Source: Nocardioides sp. S5 (GTDB lineage Bacteria; Actinomycetota; Actinomycetes; Propionibacteriales; Nocardioidaceae). Taken from it: a stretch of 64,000 bases of DNA. The stretch spans positions 1,674,001 through 1,738,000 of the forward strand of contig NZ_CP022296.1 in assembly GCF_017310035.1 (NCBI RefSeq), given 5' to 3'. Positions 17,366 to 26,998 of the stretch are shown here, piece by piece (the stretch's first letter is position 1; each line of letters starts with the position of its first letter). The position numbers and the translations under genes were made by a program. The notes under the pieces were generated by a model. That model was given only the letters and a program-made list of their open reading frames with translations. It was not told where the DNA came from and searched no databases.

Positions 17366-18682
17366 CTAGCGGAGGCGTCCATGCAGGTCCACGGGTGGCC
17401 ACATAGCGACGACGTCGGTAGCTCCGTCTGGCCAGGAGTAGCAAGTCAGCTCCGTGGGCTCGGAGAGGTCAGCGGAAACAATGGCTCGAAGAAACGCGCG
17501 TGCGTAGGCGAGCGGCCCGACAAGCATGGTTTTTTCGTCGTCAGCGACGGCCAGATTCTCGCGGCCATGCCGTCTGGACAGGGTTCCCATGTCGACCGGC
17601 ACGTCCTGTGTCGGCCCGCAGTGGCACCACTCGAAGCCATCAGCATACGCATAGGCTGCCGCTGCGATGCGATCGTTTTCGCGCCAGACACTCACTCCCC
17701 AGGGGAGCCTTCCGGTCCCGTTTGGGGAGTAGCGGTCGACGTACTCCTCGCTCGTCACGGTCTCATCGCAGAACACTGCGGGGTCGACGTGGATGAACCG
17801 ATCTGGTCGTTTCAGTAGACGCGCCCACACGGCGTCCACGCTGTCGCCGAGACGGCGGTGCTCGGGACGCGAGAGCGACTGCTGGTATGCCTGGTTCTCG
17901 CGAGGCCGGACGTGCAGAACCCGAACGACGTCAGCACCTTCAGCATGCTCGCGTTCGAGACGGTGGGCCAGAAGTTGCTGTCGCATGAGCTGGTAGAACG
18001 GCTCGTCGAGCATGTGACCGAGGCTCATCAATGCGGACCGCAGGGGGGCGTCAGGAGAGTGAAAGTCCGCGCCGTAGCGGGCTTCGCGGGACTTGTCATA
18101 CGACGGATTCGGCTTGCGGATGCTGAGGTAGCTCTCGGTGTACTTCCACTCGATCAGCGCCAACTCCGTGGTACCAGTGCTGGTGCGGTACAGGAACGCG
18201 GCATCGAGGCTCGTGCACTTTGCGCCGCGCACCCGCGGTGCACCTCGTCCTTCGTTGAAGTAGTCGGTCGGACCGATGTACTCGAAGGTCAAGTACCGAT
18301 CGGGTTCGATCTGGAGGACTTCCGCAATGTCCAGCACGTTGCCGAACGCTCGCACAATCCGGTCCGGGCCACCCACCATCGGCATCAGCGCGTTGACACA
18401 CTGCACCTGACTTGAAAGCAGGTTATTGCCTGGTCCGCCGTCTACGCCGCAGTGCCACGGGATGCCCAGCGTCTCGAACAAGTCGACCGCATTCTGGCCT
18501 TCAGGTAGCAGGTTCGCTGCTGCGTACTCCTCCGGCAAGCAGTGGTCGTACATGCCGACCGGGTCACCCCGGTGGTTCACCCACGGCGCAGGCTGTCGAG
18601 CCGCTGGCCACAACGTTGGCGTGCGGAGCTTCCATGCAACAGACAGGTCTCGTTGGTCCTTGGTGTACTCGTCAGTCCTCAT
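17366..18682 (-). CDS. PGN_0703-like putative restriction endonuclease
   Basis: 438 residues, ATG at 18682. The PD-(D/E)XK core is clear: CTSLDAAFLY (Asp160) and ALIEWKYTES (Glu178, Lys180). An upstream SSQVQCVNALMP segment and the IEWKYTE motif fit the family annotated as PGN_0703 putative restriction endonucleases, recalled from general knowledge. It heads a three-gene minus-strand operon and is divergently transcribed from another nuclease-like gene at 18793, with 110 bases between the two starts, so the genes probably form one locus. Confidence 0.75.
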   Translation of the reverse strand: MRTDEYTKDQRDLSVAWKLRTPTLWPAARQPAPWVNHRGDPVGMYDHCLPEEYAAANLLPEGQNAVDLFETLGIPWHCGVDGGPGNNLLSSQVQCVNALMPMVGGPDRIVRAFGNVLDIAEVLQIEPDRYLTFEYIGPTDYFNEGRGAPRVRGAKCTSLDAAFLYRTSTGTTELALIEWKYTESYLSIRKPNPSYDKSREARYGADFHSPDAPLRSALMSLGHMLDEPFYQLMRQQLLAHRLEREHAEGADVVRVLHVRPRENQAYQQSLSRPEHRRLGDSVDAVWARLLKRPDRFIHVDPAVFCDETVTSEEYVDRYSPNGTGRLPWGVSVWRENDRIAAAAYAYADGFEWCHCGPTQDVPVDMGTLSRRHGRENLAVADDEKTMLVGPLAYARAFLRAIVSADLSEPTELTCYSWPDGATDVVAMWPPVDLHGRLR

Positions 18683-18792
18683 CAGTCCCGAAGCTAGACC
18701 ACGGCACCGACAGTGCATTCCGAGCGCCGCGGGCATGGCAACCGGTGCGACGACTCCGGTCGAACCTCCGCCACAAGCCGTCGAGTCGATCT

Positions 18793-20055
18793 ATGTTCGA
18801 CCTTGTGACCACACGAGAGACGGCTCAACAAGGGACTACAGCTGCTGCTCAACGTCGGATCTTCGCAGACACACTGGCTGACCTTCTTGCTGCACAAGCA
18901 GGGGTCGACATCTCCGCTCGGGTGCCCGTCAATCGCGCCAAATTGCCCCGTTTCGTTCGTTACCAAAACAAGGACTCGCTCACGCTCGTCGTTGGCGAAC
19001 AAGAAGCGGGCAGCGTCGACACCGCGCTTGCCGTTGGTCTCGGCGAGCGGAACCAGCGGACACTGCGCCTCGTCCTCCCGCGAGGGTGGCACGAGCCGAC
19101 GCTGCACCGGTGGGCCTGGCTTCGCGACGATCTCCCCCTCGAGGTGTGGAGTCACGACGGCGAGAAGTCGGCAGCCCCCGAACAACGACCAACTCGGCTA
19201 ACCACGCAAACTCTCGTCGCCAGCGAAGAAGACCCCCTCCTCCACCTCGGCAATCGCACGCCGTGGGTGGAAGACCTGATGCTGTGGGCAGGAGAACAGT
19301 CAGACCTGGACGCTTCACATCGCCGCGATGTGCGAGCTTGGCAGTGCCGCGGTCAGCGGGTGCTACGTATCTCCCGGACCGGGACAGGACTGAGCGTCGT
19401 GGCTGGCATCGACTGGGGCGCGGCTGCCCCGCATCAGCCAGCCGTCTCGGTGCCGCTGGACGCCCCGATGAGTGCCGACGACGAAACCGCGGTGCGCAAC
19501 GCAGTGCTCGAGGGCATGCAGCAACGGTTGAACGGAGTGGCTTACAAGGCTGACGAACACTGGTTGCAGGCAGTTCTGCGCCGCCACCCCCGGCGCCTCG
19601 GTTTGGAACAACCGGTACTGCGCGAGCTGCCCGCGTGGCGCCCCAGCGGCAGGGCAGGCACCAAGCAAAAGACAGCGCGCGGCAGAGGTTTCGTAGATCT
19701 CGTCGGCCTCGACGCCAACGGCTCGCTATTGCTCGTCGAGACAAAACTCGGCGCAGACCACATGCTCGTCCTGCAAGGCCTGGACTACAGAATCTGGGCC
19801 GAGGCCAACCGCACCCGCCTCACAAAACGGCTCGATTGCCGCACTGACGTACCGCTCGAAATCTCATACTGCGTCGGGGGCAAGAAAGGCGCAACGCCCA
19901 CGTGGAGCCCTCACACCGCCGCCCAGCTCGACGCGCTAGCGCCTGATCTGCGCTGGCACATCCAAGAGGTTACGCAGTGGACAGGCGACGGACTCGACGC
20001 ACAGCGCGGCACTCTGCGGGTTCCTCCAATGGCGACTTCAACCAGCGCAAAATAG
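18793..20055 (+). CDS. PD-(D/E)XK nuclease-like protein
   Basis: 420 residues; ATG at 18793 is preferred because the longer open frame to 18412 overlaps the divergent nuclease gene and lacks protein-like composition. The C-terminal part holds RGFVDLVGLD (Asp302), LLLVETKLG (Glu317, Lys319) and LQGLDY (Gln328), the order D-ExK-Q seen in many restriction-like nucleases. The N-terminal 270 residues have no recognised domain. It shares a divergent promoter region with the PGN_0703-like gene. Confidence 0.7.
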   Translation: MFDLVTTRETAQQGTTAAAQRRIFADTLADLLAAQAGVDISARVPVNRAKLPRFVRYQNKDSLTLVVGEQEAGSVDTALAVGLGERNQRTLRLVLPRGWHEPTLHRWAWLRDDLPLEVWSHDGEKSAAPEQRPTRLTTQTLVASEEDPLLHLGNRTPWVEDLMLWAGEQSDLDASHRRDVRAWQCRGQRVLRISRTGTGLSVVAGIDWGAAAPHQPAVSVPLDAPMSADDETAVRNAVLEGMQQRLNGVAYKADEHWLQAVLRRHPRRLGLEQPVLRELPAWRPSGRAGTKQKTARGRGFVDLVGLDANGSLLLVETKLGADHMLVLQGLDYRIWAEANRTRLTKRLDCRTDVPLEISYCVGGKKGATPTWSPHTAAQLDALAPDLRWHIQEVTQWTGDGLDAQRGTLRVPPMATSTSAK

Positions 20056-20101
20056 TTTCGCGCTGCCACGTCGACCAAGGGACCCTCAGGAGGCAATCAC
20101 C

Positions 20102-20800
20102 GTGGCATCGGCCCAAGATCCCACTCAAGAGCTTGGCACGTTCCGGGCCCTCGCACACGCACTGGGGCTCGACTCCTCGAGCCAGTACGTAGTCACCGAC
20201 GTCGAAGGCTGGATCGTCGACCGGCTCGACACCGATCTGGGAAATGGCCTCTTCGTCGAATGGACCGGCGACGCCGACGAAGACTCATACGAAGAGCTCC
20301 ACCTGTGGACGGACCTTGGTGTCACCATGCACATCCTGACGTTCCCGCTGCCCCAGGCCGCCTTCTTCGACTACCTCACCGAGCTCGACACACGGTCCAA
20401 ACGCATGCAAGCCATCGCGGAACTTCCGCGAGCTGACGAGTGGGACCAAAGCGATGAGGGCCAAGAAGCGCTCATTGCAGAAGCACTCGCCACGTTGTTC
20501 AACGTCACGGAAGACGAGGTGATCACGAAGCTCGGAAGAAGCCTGACACCCGTGGGGTCCAACGCCATGGGTACGTTCAGCATGCCGGCTCGCTGCTTCT
20601 TGTGGCAGCGGCAGCTCATCGTCGGTCTGGACGATGAGTACGTCCATCTCTTCGCCACCACGTTCGACAGTGATGGACTGATCGGCACCGGTGATGAGCT
20701 GTCCGCGATGTCATGGGGTGACGACGGCGACCTGTCCCTGAACACATTCGTGTCCTGGCTCGTCCAGGTCGCCGAAGAGAACCCAGGTGCCGCGCGCTGA
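20102..20800 (+). CDS. Acidic hypothetical protein downstream of nuclease gene
   Basis: 232 residues, GTG start with AGGAGG-like CAGGAGGC nine bases upstream. The protein is very acidic and Trp-rich with repeated DE patches (DADEDSYEELHLW) and no recognised motif. It follows the 18793 gene by 46 bases, so it is probably co-transcribed. An acidic partner of a nuclease could be an inhibitor or DNA mimic; that is speculation. Confidence 0.6.
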   Translation: MASAQDPTQELGTFRALAHALGLDSSSQYVVTDVEGWIVDRLDTDLGNGLFVEWTGDADEDSYEELHLWTDLGVTMHILTFPLPQAAFFDYLTELDTRSKRMQAIAELPRADEWDQSDEGQEALIAEALATLFNVTEDEVITKLGRSLTPVGSNAMGTFSMPARCFLWQRQLIVGLDDEYVHLFATTFDSDGLIGTGDELSAMSWGDDGDLSLNTFVSWLVQVAEENPGAAR

Positions 20801-20921
20801 GACTGCAGGGCCGTACTGGCGGCAGTCATTCAGCGCCAGGTGCCCGGCTGGCGGCCGGGCAGTGCAACGCGTGGTTGGACCGGGGCTGCTACCTGCACCC
20901 GTCCATGACGTTGCTCGCGGC

Positions 20922-22475
20922 TTAGACAGACGGTTCAAGGAGAAAGCGGTGGATGTCGTCAGCCCTCTTGTGGGACCCAAAGATCATTGCCGAGTCTGCT
21001 ACGTCCCAGGCGATGTCGTTGAAGCTCTCGTGCGCTCCCTTATTGGGATCCTCGATAGTTCCTTCCGCGTAGAGGATGACCATCCTGGCCAACCTTCCGT
21101 CCTGCTTCTTGCGTAGGACGCGGCCCATGCGCTGAATCATCTGGCGGCGACTGCTACTGGCAGTAACTACGATTGCCAGATCCGCATCAGGCACGTCAAC
21201 GCCCTCATCAAGCACGCGAGGGGCAGTGATGACCGACTTTCCACCTTCGCGGAAACTGGTGAGAAGCCGTTCCCTCTCGTCGCTGGAAAGTTCGCTAGAG
21301 ATGACCGCAGCTCCCTGCCCGACATTCGAGTAGAGCTCCGCGGCCGTGGTGGCCGCGCTGATTGTCTGGGTGAAGATCAGCGTGCCCCGGGCCGAGTCCG
21401 CGACCGGCCGCAGGTCCGCAAGGCGACGAGTCTTCGCTTCCGACTCGGCAAGAATCCTCGCTCGTCGTTGGAACGCGGACATGTAACGGATGGCAAGTTG
21501 CCTGGCCCCGCCAGGGTCAGTCGGCCACTTACCTGCCGCGGCTTTCGCGACGTCCTTCATGAAGTCTGCGTGTGGATCGGCGCGCAACCGGAAGCCTGCT
21601 ACTAGGGTCGATCGGGACTTCTTCAACTTCGCTTCTGTGTTTTCGTACTCGGTCTTATCTTGGGGGGACAGCCGAGCGCCGACGAAAGCGAGCTTGAAGT
21701 GGGCCACTACGCCGTCACGGATGGCCCTCTCGTATGCAATGTCGTAGACAGGCTGCTCTCCGAAATACTGCGCCAGCCGACTGTCGCCATCATCTCCACG
21801 CTCGTAGGTAGCGGTCAGACCGAGGCGGGCCGAGAACTGCGGATGCAGTGCGTTGAACCAGGCGTCGGAGCCATAGCGGTGGCACTCATCGGCAACGATC
21901 AGCCCGCGTGTCGGAGGTCGCAGACCATCGGCGCTCTGAATGGTGGAAACGATCAGATCGCTTCCTGTGAAGTTGGCAAATCGTCCGTCACCAAGCAGTC
22001 CCACCCTCGTGTTGGCGGCCCGGAGTGCGTGTGTGTCCTCCAGGTTGCTGTGCCATTGATTTAGCAGCGTTCTGGTCGGCACCACCACCAGCACTTGTCC
22101 GCCTGCACGGAGTTCGCCGAAGGCAGCCTCAATGCCGAGGCGGGTCTTGCCAGTCCCGGTCACCGCCTGCACCACGCCCTGTCTGTCGGCAGCCTCCCAG
22201 GCCGTCAGTGCCTCTTGCTGCCACTGATAGAGGTTGGAGCCGGTCCGGGCAAATGGGCGCGGGGCGGCTGCGACAGTCTTGCGGGCTGCCTTCGTCGTGT
22301 TGGGAGCTTTGGTGGGAGATCCGCTGTCCAATTGCCCCAGCAGCGCCTGCACGGCTGTCGTCGGCGCCAATGTCCGGTCTAAGTCGTGCCAGTGCTGCTT
22401 GACGACTAGCTCGTAGATCCCCAGGTCGCGCGCTAGATCGGCGACCGCGCGATTCCACGTGGAGTTTCTCGCCAC
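20922..22475 (-). CDS. Superfamily 2 DEAD/DEAH-box helicase, XPB/RadD-like
   Basis: 517 residues, GTG start. Motif Q-like LYQWQQEAL, Walker A QAVTGTGKT (about 103-111), motif II DECH (about 196-199), motif III GLTATYER and motif VI QMIQRMGRVLR are all present, so both RecA lobes are complete. The DECH box and short size resemble XPB/Rad25-type and phage-defence helicases. The first 70 residues are an extra unknown domain. It faces the 20102 gene tail to tail. A role in restriction-type defence is inferred from neighbours. Confidence 0.82.
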   Translation of the reverse strand: MARNSTWNRAVADLARDLGIYELVVKQHWHDLDRTLAPTTAVQALLGQLDSGSPTKAPNTTKAARKTVAAAPRPFARTGSNLYQWQQEALTAWEAADRQGVVQAVTGTGKTRLGIEAAFGELRAGGQVLVVVPTRTLLNQWHSNLEDTHALRAANTRVGLLGDGRFANFTGSDLIVSTIQSADGLRPPTRGLIVADECHRYGSDAWFNALHPQFSARLGLTATYERGDDGDSRLAQYFGEQPVYDIAYERAIRDGVVAHFKLAFVGARLSPQDKTEYENTEAKLKKSRSTLVAGFRLRADPHADFMKDVAKAAAGKWPTDPGGARQLAIRYMSAFQRRARILAESEAKTRRLADLRPVADSARGTLIFTQTISAATTAAELYSNVGQGAAVISSELSSDERERLLTSFREGGKSVITAPRVLDEGVDVPDADLAIVVTASSSRRQMIQRMGRVLRKKQDGRLARMVILYAEGTIEDPNKGAHESFNDIAWDVADSAMIFGSHKRADDIHRFLLEPSV

Positions 22476-22728
22476 GCGCGTCCCCCTTGATGGCTGCGGT
22501 CAACGGTGCCCATGCCGACTCATTCGCAATTCTGACGTGAGCGGATCGGAAGAAACTGACTTTTCAATGGTGAGTTGGCGGGGGCGCGGGTAGCAGCAGT
22601 CGCCGCTTCTCGCCGAAGCAGTGTCGAACCCGGCGACGAAAACTTGTCGGAACCCAGCGGGAGGTTGCGAACGGAGTGCTTTAGGTCGGAACGCAACGGC
22701 ACTCAACACGCGCCTTCTGTGACGAGCG

Positions 22729-23841
22729 TCAGATCGGCGTGCGCACTTTGTAATGGATGGTCACGGCGTCGATCCGGGCGACTTGCCCCCGAAGGACCTT
22801 CACTTTCACCTCGTAGCGGGTAGCGGACCGCAGCCGGCTGGTGATGCGAGGATTCTGAGTACAGCACACGGTCCGCCCTCGAACCGAGTACGTGACGGAC
22901 GCGGCATTTACGGGCAAGGTGAACCGCCAGATGGCGACAGACCCTCGGCCGCGAGCGCAGTCCAAGGTCACGGAGCGGCCGCGCTCCTGGTAGATCGATA
23001 GACACCCGCGCTTTGGCGTCACTTTCGATGCTTGCGCGCCCGCGCGCCTTGAAGTCTTCCATCCGGACTCCCGGATACCGGTCGCGGCTGTCACCGTCTT
23101 CGTGGCGCTGCGGGATATGCCGTCATGGCCTGTTGCAGTCACAGTGAGTGTGTAGTCACCGGGAGTCACAACGGTGCCATCTTGTCGCAATCCGTCCCAG
23201 GTCCAACTGTGGTCTTGTCCGCCTGTGCCAGGGAGCATCCCAAGCGACGCCGTCTTCACGGCTCGCCCGAGGTCGTCGCGCACCTCGGTAGTCACCGTGG
23301 CATCCGCGGTCATCCACCACGCCAATGCGACAGTGTCCGCGTACCCATCGCGGATTATCGGAAAGATCTCCGACTGGGAAACATTGACCGCATCGAAGGT
23401 GACGCTGGGGCCCAGGACCGTCCACCGGGCAGACGTGTAGGCCCCTGTCTCGCCACCTCGCACCGTGGCCTCACACGTCGCAGGTCCGACGATATATTCG
23501 TCCGCTGAGATCGACCAGGACGGATCCCCGGCCACATGCTCGTGCAACGCGGCGACACCGCTGAAGTATGGACCGCCCTCGCACTCGAGGGAGTACCAGT
23601 AATCGTCGCTGGGAGCTGCGCTGAGGTCCACCGTCACAGACCCGTCCCATCGGTTGGGCAGCACTGTTCCCGGCGCCGGCGCGGTGATCACGGGGTCGGT
23701 GGTCGCTGCATGAGTGGGTGATGGCGTGAGCCCCGCCCCTACAACGGCCGCGACGAGAAGGGCTTTCCCCCAGATCCTTGATGATCTGGCCGTCTTCGCC
23801 GCCCGGAAGTTCTCGCTTGCAAGCATCTGCGCAATAAACAT
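22729..23841 (-). CDS. Secreted protein with FlgD/Ig-like repeat
   Basis: 370 residues, ATG at 23841 (a second Met at residue 6 is an alternative). The signal peptide has a long basic start and the core ALLVAAVVGAGL, with an AHA-type cleavage site before ATTDP. The domain order matches the 8471-9511 protein: a beta-rich part, a FlgD-like repeat with HSWTWDGLRQDGTVVTPGDYTL, and a C-terminal domain with paired Cys (VCCTQ). An IS21 sits ten bases ahead of the start codon and has replaced its native upstream region. Confidence 0.7.
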   Translation of the reverse strand: MFIAQMLASENFRAAKTARSSRIWGKALLVAAVVGAGLTPSPTHAATTDPVITAPAPGTVLPNRWDGSVTVDLSAAPSDDYWYSLECEGGPYFSGVAALHEHVAGDPSWSISADEYIVGPATCEATVRGGETGAYTSARWTVLGPSVTFDAVNVSQSEIFPIIRDGYADTVALAWWMTADATVTTEVRDDLGRAVKTASLGMLPGTGGQDHSWTWDGLRQDGTVVTPGDYTLTVTATGHDGISRSATKTVTAATGIRESGWKTSRRAGAQASKVTPKRGCLSIYQERGRSVTLDCARGRGSVAIWRFTLPVNAASVTYSVRGRTVCCTQNPRITSRLRSATRYEVKVKVLRGQVARIDAVTIHYKVRTPI

Positions 23842-24035
23842 GGTTGTCCTTGTCGCCTGCCATGAGCATGGGACCGCTCTGAGCGGTTTTCTGCCAGGTT
23901 CATGGGACCACCTGGATTGCCAGTCATGGGACCACCCGGCGCGCCTGGCCGGTGGGTCCTCGGTTCGGCCGTTGGATCGCCGCGTCAGGTCAGTCGGCGC
24001 GGAGGTCGTCAGCGGTGGGATTCAGGGAGGTCAGC

Positions 24036-25682
24036 GTGGTTGAGGTGTTCGAGGTGCTGCGGGCGTGGCTCGCGGGGTTGGGGCTGCGGAAGGTCGCCGA
24101 GCGGGCCGGTGTGGACCGGAAGACCGCTCGCCGGTACGTGGCCGCGGCCGAGGCCGCCGGCCTGTCGCGCGACGCGGGTGTCGAGGCGCTCACCGATGAG
24201 CTGGTCGGTGTCGTGGTCGAGGCGGTGCGGCCGGCACGGCCGAACGGGCACGGCGCTTCGTGGGAGCTACTGCTGGCTCACGAGGAGCAGATCAGCGCCT
24301 GGGTCAAGGGCGGCGACGGCGCCGAGCCGTTGAGCATCGTGAAGATCGAGGAGTTGCTCGCCCGGCAGGGGTGCGTGGTGTCGTACCGGACGCTGCACCG
24401 GTTCGCGGTCGAGCGGTGCGGATTCCGACCGAAGAGGACCACGGTGCGGGTCGCCGACGGCGAGCCGGGCGTGGAGTGCCAGGTCGACTTCGCCCAGATG
24501 GGCTACCTGACCGACCCGGAGACCGGTCGCCGGCGGAAGGTGCACGCGCTGATCTTCACTGCCGTGGTCAGCAGGCACATGTTCGTGTGGTTGACCTACT
24601 CCCAGACGCTCGTCGCGGTGATCGCCGGCTGCGAGGCAGCCTGGCGGTTCTTCGGCGGCGCCTTCAAGGTGCTGATCCCGGACAACCTCAAGCCGGTCGT
24701 GACCGACGCCGACGCGGTGAACCCGACGCTGAACGTGGGCTGGTTGGACTACGCCCAGCACGTCGGGTTCGGGACCGACCCGGCCCGGATCCGCTCGCCG
24801 CAGGACAAGCCGCGGGTGGAGCGGGTGGTGCAGTACGTGCGCGGCAACTTCTGGGCCGGGGAGTCCTTCACCGACCTCGCCGATGCGCAGGCTCGCGTCG
24901 AGGCATGGTGTGCGCAGCGGGCCGGGATGCGGATCCACGGCACCACCCAGGCCCGACCGGCCGAGGCGTTCGCCGAGCTCGAAGCGAGCTGCCTGTTGCC
25001 GGCCCCGGAGCCCTATGACGTGCCGGTGTTCAAGCGGGTCAAGGTGCACCGCGACTTCCACGTCGAGGTCGCCAAGGCGCTCTACTCGGTGCCCGAGCCA
25101 TACCTGGGCCGCCAGCTGGACGCTCGCGCCGACAGCGAGCTGGTCAAGCTCTACACCACCGGCCGGACCGGCCAGGTGGGACCGGGCCGGCTGGTCAAGA
25201 CCCACCCACGGCAGCCGCCCGGCGGACGGTCCACGGACCGTGAGGACCTGCCCGAGGAGAAGACCGGCTACGCGCTGCGAGACCTCACCAAGCTGATCGG
25301 CGTGTGCGCCGGGCACGGGGAGAACATCGGGATCTATGCCGAGCGGCTGCTCGACGATCCGCTGCCCTGGACGAGGATGCGCAGCGTGTACCGGCTACAA
25401 GGTCTGGTCCGCCGCTACGGCCCAGAGCCGGTCGAGAACGCCTGCGCACGAGCGCTGGACCTCGACGTGGTCAGCGTGTCGAAGATCGCCTCGATGCTCG
25501 AGAAGGCCACCGAGCGCGAACAGCCGGTGCTGCCTGCCGCAGCCGGCTCCGGCCACAACGCCCAGGGCGGCCGGTTCGCTCGCGACCCCAAGGAGTACTC
25601 CGGTCGCGGCAGCGTCCGGCTCACCCTCATCCCCGGCGGCCGGGTCGCCGGGGATGGCACAGACCTGGAGCCCACCCGATGA
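24036..25682 (+). CDS. istA: IS21-family transposase IstA
   Basis: 548 residues. GTG at 24036 is chosen because GGGAGG lies just upstream and the N-terminal helix-turn-helix (VAERAGVDRKTARRYV) begins shortly after. The DDE domain shows QVDFAQMGYL (Asp), VLIPDNLKPVV (Asp) and KPRVERVVQYVRGNF (Glu). The stop overlaps the istB start (ATGA). Distinct in sequence from the 10136 copy. Confidence 0.93.
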   Translation: MVEVFEVLRAWLAGLGLRKVAERAGVDRKTARRYVAAAEAAGLSRDAGVEALTDELVGVVVEAVRPARPNGHGASWELLLAHEEQISAWVKGGDGAEPLSIVKIEELLARQGCVVSYRTLHRFAVERCGFRPKRTTVRVADGEPGVECQVDFAQMGYLTDPETGRRRKVHALIFTAVVSRHMFVWLTYSQTLVAVIAGCEAAWRFFGGAFKVLIPDNLKPVVTDADAVNPTLNVGWLDYAQHVGFGTDPARIRSPQDKPRVERVVQYVRGNFWAGESFTDLADAQARVEAWCAQRAGMRIHGTTQARPAEAFAELEASCLLPAPEPYDVPVFKRVKVHRDFHVEVAKALYSVPEPYLGRQLDARADSELVKLYTTGRTGQVGPGRLVKTHPRQPPGGRSTDREDLPEEKTGYALRDLTKLIGVCAGHGENIGIYAERLLDDPLPWTRMRSVYRLQGLVRRYGPEPVENACARALDLDVVSVSKIASMLEKATEREQPVLPAAAGSGHNAQGGRFARDPKEYSGRGSVRLTLIPGGRVAGDGTDLEPTR

Positions 25683-26482
25683 GCACAACGACCAAGGTCG
25701 GGCCGGTCGATCCGGTCGGGACCGACCTGATGCGGACACTGAAGGCGCTCAAGCTCGGCGGTCTGAAGGACACCCTGCCCGAGCGGCTCGCGCTGGCCAA
25801 GCAACGCAAGATGGGCCATGCCGCGTTCCTCGAGCTGGTGCTGGCCGACGAGATCACTCGCCGGGAGTCCCGCTCGGCGATGCTGCGCGCCCGCACCGCC
25901 GGGCTGGACCCCACGATGCGGCTGGAAGCCTGGGACGAGCTCGACGACCTCTCCTACGACCGGACCCTGCTGTCGGACCTGACCAGCCTGCGGTTCACCG
26001 AGGCCGGCCACGGCGCCCTGATCCTCGGCCCGGTCGGCGTCGGGAAGACCCACCTCGCATCAGCGCTCGGCCACACCGCTATCCGACGCCGGCTCAGCGT
26101 CCACTTCGCCCGCGCCGACAAGCTGTTCACCCGGCTCCGCGCCGCCCGACTCGACAACACCCTCGAGGCCGAGATCCGCAAGCTCGCCCGCGTCGACGTG
26201 CTGATCATCGACGACTTCGCGCTACGACGGCTCGAGGCCACCGAGACCAACGACTTCTACGAGATCATCGTCGAACGCCACCGCCGCGCGAGCACCATCG
26301 TGACCTCGAACCGGGACCCCGCCGAGTGGCTGGCCATGATGAGCGACGCGCTGCTCGCCCAGTCCGCGATCGACCGACTCACCTCAGGCGCGCACACCCT
26401 GGTCATCGAAGGCCCCTCCTACCGGCAACGAGACCGACTCAACCAGCGCGCCGACATTGACCCAGGAAGCGAGGCCCTGTGA
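25679..26482 (+). CDS. istB: IS21-family helper ATPase IstB
   Basis: 267 residues, ATG overlapping the istA stop. Walker A is GPVGVGKTHLASALG and Walker B is DVLIIDDFALRR; RRASTIVTSNR is the sensor region. Intact and of normal length. Confidence 0.93.
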   Translation: MSTTTKVGPVDPVGTDLMRTLKALKLGGLKDTLPERLALAKQRKMGHAAFLELVLADEITRRESRSAMLRARTAGLDPTMRLEAWDELDDLSYDRTLLSDLTSLRFTEAGHGALILGPVGVGKTHLASALGHTAIRRRLSVHFARADKLFTRLRAARLDNTLEAEIRKLARVDVLIIDDFALRRLEATETNDFYEIIVERHRRASTIVTSNRDPAEWLAMMSDALLAQSAIDRLTSGAHTLVIEGPSYRQRDRLNQRADIDPGSEAL

Positions 26483-26553
26483 TGCTCACCCACACCTTCG
26501 GGTGGTCCCATGCTCATGGCAACGAGGTGGTCCCATCACCGTGGCAAGCGACA

Positions 26554-26998
26554 GTCCTACCGATCGACGAGTTGCGCCTGCAGGGCGCCCCGCGCAGCGA
26601 TGTCGACTTTAGCCTCGGGTGCCAGTTGCGTCAGCGAAAGGGGATAACTGGGCGTCGCAGGGTCCATTGACGCATGACAGCGAGACGAGCAGATCGGGTC
26701 TCGGTGCCACGGACGCAATGCTTACCCGCAGACCGACCCGTCAAGAGACACGTTGCGATAGCTCACGCTGTACCTGGCGGCCCAAGGCCAATGCTCGGCG
26801 GGAAGCCCGCACCCATAGACCGTTGTTCCTACTCCCGGTGGCACCAAGGCCGTCCGGGTAGATGCGGCCCGTCGCTCCGTCACGGTTCGGTAAGTTCGAT
26901 GCATCACCGCACGTCCGTATGGCTGCCCGGGCCAATTGCAGTCCCTGCGGAACTAAACTTCCGATGTTCCAACCCCCGCACGCGAGGAGCGTCTAGTA
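26554..26998. other. Former upstream region of the secreted-protein gene
   Basis: About 440 bases between the IS21 right end and the next gene. It should contain the original promoter of the leftward secreted-protein gene and that of the rightward nuclease gene, whose GAGGAG site lies at about 26984. Overlapping short frames on both strands are not convincing. Confidence 0.4.

Larger units (their letters stand above)
23851..26553 (+). mobile_element. IS21-family element upstream of a secreted-protein gene
   Basis: A 2703-bp element. Left end TGTCGCCTGCCATGAGCATG and right end (read inward) TGTCGCTTGCCA...ATGGGACC share the terminal 12 bases but one, followed by ATGGGACC, which recurs several times in both ends. 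It is flanked by a 5-bp direct repeat GTCCT (23846-23850 and 26554-26558). Both genes are intact, so the insertion is probably recent. Confidence 0.93.
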
